Assembly (NCBI GenBank): GCA_905210525.1
Contig: CAJLXE010000061.1
Span: 1 to 8,034, forward strand
Length of the DNA: 8,034 nucleotides
Reading direction: 5' to 3'
From: an uncultured Clostridia bacterium
GTDB lineage: Bacteria > Bacillota > Clostridia > HGM11327
The translations under genes were made by a program, and so were the position numbers. The number at the start of each line of letters is the position of its first letter. The stretch's first letter is position 1. Shown in pieces: positions 5,891 through 8,034 of this stretch. The notes below the pieces were generated by a model that was given only the letters and a program-made list of their open reading frames with translations, ran no database searches and was not told where the DNA came from.

Positions 5891-7798
5891 TTAAGCTTCA
5901 GCATCGGGTGAGGGTGTCGTTGAAGGAGTTTCAAAGAGTTTGTTGAATTCTTCTCCGGACAGCTTTTCTTTTTCCAGGAGCATATTTGCCACAAGATGAA
6001 GGATATTGATATTATCGGAAAGTATTGTTTGTGCTTCAGTATAACACTTGGAAATTATCTTTTTAACTTCTTCATCAATTTCTGCGGCTGTTGCTTCGCT
6101 GTATGACTTGGATGTTCCGAGCGAGCGTCCGATGAACACCTCATGGTCGTTATCCGAATAACTTATGGGACCGAGATCAGAGTTCATACCGTATTCGGTA
6201 ACCATTGCCTTGGCAATTCTTGTTGCCTGAACAATATCATTTGAAGCACCTGTACTTACATCGTTGAATATAATATCTTCGGCTATTCTGCCGCCCATGC
6301 ATACTTTTATATCATCTTCAAGTTCACGGCGGGTGCGGTAATTCTTGTCGTCGGTAGGAAGATGAAGAGTATATCCGCCTGCGCCTCCGCGAGGTATTAT
6401 TGATATTTCATTGACAGGGTCAGCTTTGGGCGAGAACTTCGACACGATCGCGTGACCTGCCTCATGATAAGCGGTAAGCTTTTTGTCGTCTTCGGTAATG
6501 CGGTGGCTTTTCTTTTCCGGTCCGATTTCAACGCGCTTTATAGCTTCTGTTATTTCAACCATTGAGATTGATTTTTTACTGCTTCTTGCGGCAAGGATCG
6601 CTGCCTCATTCATTATATTTTCTATATCTGCGGGAGTAAATCCGGGAGTCATTCTTGCAAGTACTCCGAGATCTATTGTATCATCGAGAGGCTTGTTTCT
6701 TGAATGTATCTTGAATATTTTCTCGCGCGCGGATACATCGGGTCTGCCCACATATACTGTTCTGTCGAAACGTCCGGGTCTTGTAAGAGCAGGATCCAGA
6801 ATATCGGCTCTGTTTGTTGCAGCTATCACTATGAGTCCGGAATTTACCGTAAAACCGTCCATTTCAACAAGTAATTGGTTAAGTGTCTGTTCACGTTCGT
6901 CGTGACCGCCGCCGAGTCCTGTGCCTCTTTGTCTGCCGACCGCATCGATTTCATCTATAAATATTATGCAGGGGAGGAGCTTTTTGGCTTGAGCAAAAAG
7001 GTCACGCACACGGGAAGCACCGACACCTACGAACATTTCAACGAAATCCGAACCGCTTATAGAGAGGAACGGAACGCCTGCTTCGCCGGCAACTGCTTTT
7101 GCAATGTAAGTTTTTCCTGTTCCGGGAGGGCCTACAAGCAGTACGCCTTTAGGAATTCTTGCTCCGAGAGATTCAAACTTTGAACGGTCTTTGAGAAACT
7201 CGACTATTTCAACAAGTTCCTGTTTTTCTTCTTCGGCGCCCGCAACGTCCGCAAAAGTAACTTTTTTATGCGATGAATCGTATCTTATTGCACGGCTTTT
7301 GCTGAAATTCATTGCTTTGCCGCCGCCTGCGTCGTTTGCCTGTTTTCTGAGAAATGCCAGAGATACGAAAACGACTATAAAGAGAAGCAGATACGGTATC
7401 AAAGATACCCACCACGGATATTTTGTAGGTTCTGTCGGCAGAAGCTGGAAGCTGAAGTCGCCGGACGATATGACGTCAACCGATACGCCTTTCTTTTCTG
7501 CTGTTATTGTGGCAACATCGCTGTAAAATATGCTGTTTGACGGAATACATGCTATAAAATCATATTTGTCCGGAAAACGTGCAAGATAATTGGAATTTTT
7601 GTATACACCGTATACAACCACGCTTCCGTCAACCGTTGCTATTTTTTCAACTTCTTCATTCTTGATTTTTTCAAGCAGTTCGGTGTAATTGAGTTCGTCT
7701 GCGCGTTTTGTTGACGGGCTTGATACCGAAAGAGCCAGTATAAGCACGAGCGCAACAAGAAGTATTATAAAACCCGGTCCCTTTAAGAAATTTTTCAT
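5891..7798 (-). CDS. ftsH: ATP-dependent zinc metalloprotease FtsH
   Basis: FtsH is a hexameric AAA+ protease anchored in the cytoplasmic membrane that degrades misassembled membrane proteins and unstable regulators. The 635 residues are the usual length and all domains are present: membrane helix at about 9-26, an outer domain to about 128, a second helix at about 129-150, then Walker A GPPGTGKT (223-230), the pore motif FVG (256-258), Walker B IIFIDEID (278-285), and the second region of homology with likely arginine fingers R343 and R346. The protease domain has HEAGH (445-449) with the two zinc-binding His and the catalytic Glu. GASNDI, with Asp521, is the expected third zinc ligand. The C-terminus ends in a short Pro/Thr/Ser-rich tail. 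hpt lies 78 bases upstream on the same strand, an order common in Firmicutes. No clear Shine-Dalgarno precedes the ATG. The start fits the family, because the membrane helix follows directly. Confidence 0.98.
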   Translation of the reverse strand: MKNFLKGPGFIILLVALVLILALSVSSPSTKRADELNYTELLEKIKNEEVEKIATVDGSVVVYGVYKNSNYLARFPDKYDFIACIPSNSIFYSDVATITAEKKGVSVDVISSGDFSFQLLPTEPTKYPWWVSLIPYLLLFIVVFVSLAFLRKQANDAGGGKAMNFSKSRAIRYDSSHKKVTFADVAGAEEEKQELVEIVEFLKDRSKFESLGARIPKGVLLVGPPGTGKTYIAKAVAGEAGVPFLSISGSDFVEMFVGVGASRVRDLFAQAKKLLPCIIFIDEIDAVGRQRGTGLGGGHDEREQTLNQLLVEMDGFTVNSGLIVIAATNRADILDPALTRPGRFDRTVYVGRPDVSAREKIFKIHSRNKPLDDTIDLGVLARMTPGFTPADIENIMNEAAILAARSSKKSISMVEITEAIKRVEIGPEKKSHRITEDDKKLTAYHEAGHAIVSKFSPKADPVNEISIIPRGGAGGYTLHLPTDDKNYRTRRELEDDIKVCMGGRIAEDIIFNDVSTGASNDIVQATRIAKAMVTEYGMNSDLGPISYSDNDHEVFIGRSLGTSKSYSEATAAEIDEEVKKIISKCYTEAQTILSDNINILHLVANMLLEKEKLSGEEFNKLFETPSTTPSPDAEA

Positions 7799-7815
7799 TA
7801 TAATATTACGTTTGT

Positions 7816-7830
7816 TTCCGCAATGCGGAA
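7816..7830. repeat. Inverted repeat in the hpt-ftsH gap
   Basis: TTCCGC and GCGGAA flank a 3-base centre AAT, giving 6 perfect pairs in otherwise AT-rich DNA. It lies 17 bases upstream of the ftsH ATG in transcript sense. No T run follows it in the ftsH direction, so it is not a normal terminator. It could be an mRNA hairpin in the ftsH leader or a protein-binding site. Confidence 0.45.
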
Positions 7831-7876
7831 GTACAATCCTTTCTGATTTATATTTTGCTTGATTATTATGAATTTA

Positions 7877-8034
7877 TCAGATAAGCTCCGGTCTGATAAT
7901 GAGTATGTCTTTAAGATTTCTGTATTTTTCGGCGTAATCAAGTCCGTAACCTATTATGAATTCGTCAGGTATCTCAAATCCGACGTAATCCACGTCTATA
8001 TCTACTTTTCTGCGACCTACTTTATTTGCCAGTG
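7877..8034 (-). CDS. hpt: Hypoxanthine phosphoribosyltransferase, 3' end only
   Basis: The minus strand at the right edge encodes the last 52 residues of a purine salvage enzyme that makes IMP or GMP from hypoxanthine or guanine and PRPP. It reads [22 protein letters not shown] and then [21 protein letters not shown] before a TGA stop (7877-7879). The [11 protein letters not shown] block contributes to purine-base binding in this family, and [13 protein letters not shown] is the typical C-terminal signature. The PRPP-binding motif lies outside the window. The frame is open to the edge, so this is a cut by the window and not a broken gene. It is probably co-transcribed with ftsH, 78 bases downstream. 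Confidence 0.94.
   Translation of the reverse strand, partial: LANKVGRRKVDIDVDYVGFEIPDEFIIGYGLDYAEKYRNLKDILIIRPELI

Noticed and set aside
7797..7802. TATAAT overlapping the ftsH start codon on the minus strand
   Set aside because: No suitable -35 is found at 16-18 bases and the transcript would start inside ftsH; it is probably AT-rich chance.

Overview
The window reads as ordinary chromosome of a low-GC Gram-positive bacterium, most likely a gut-type Clostridia (Oscillospiraceae/Ruminococcaceae-like). This placement is an inference from gene order (rpsB-tsf; hpt-ftsH), AGGAGG-type ribosome binding sites, AT-rich intergenic DNA, the short EF-Ts and the style of the ProX-like protein. No mobile element, CRISPR array, rRNA or tRNA gene was seen.

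Layout. Positions 1-1203 (+) hold the 3' part of rpsB (ribosomal protein S2) and complete tsf (EF-Ts), closed by a hairpin terminator at 1229-1269. Convergent to it, 1306-2175 (-) encodes a DegV/FakB-family fatty-acid-binding protein. A 353-base divergent spacer follows (2176-2528). It holds a convincing plus-strand promoter (TTGAAA, 17 bp, extended TATACT), a 12-bp perfect palindrome just upstream of it, and a weak candidate promoter for degV.

The plus-strand block 2529-5774 contains a ProX/YbaK-type aminoacyl-tRNA editing protein, a MATE-family efflux gene broken by a frameshift, an unrecognised 190-residue protein whose start overlaps the MATE end by 11 bases, and a class I SAM-dependent methyltransferase with what looks like its own promoter. 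A strong terminator (5817-5858) ends the block. From 5891 the minus strand carries complete ftsH (membrane AAA+ zinc protease). Upstream of it is the 3' end of hpt (hypoxanthine phosphoribosyltransferase), which runs off the window.

The conserved parts are translation (S2, EF-Ts) and the hpt-ftsH pair. The middle is accessory: tRNA proofreading, efflux and methyl transfer. No clear common pathway links these genes. The most concrete oddity is in the MATE gene. The reading frame shifts exactly where family members carry the conserved Asn-x-x-x-Asp-Pro segment, and the pattern fits a 17-base deletion between short direct repeats, not a one-base error. I found no convincing evidence of an undescribed multi-gene system.
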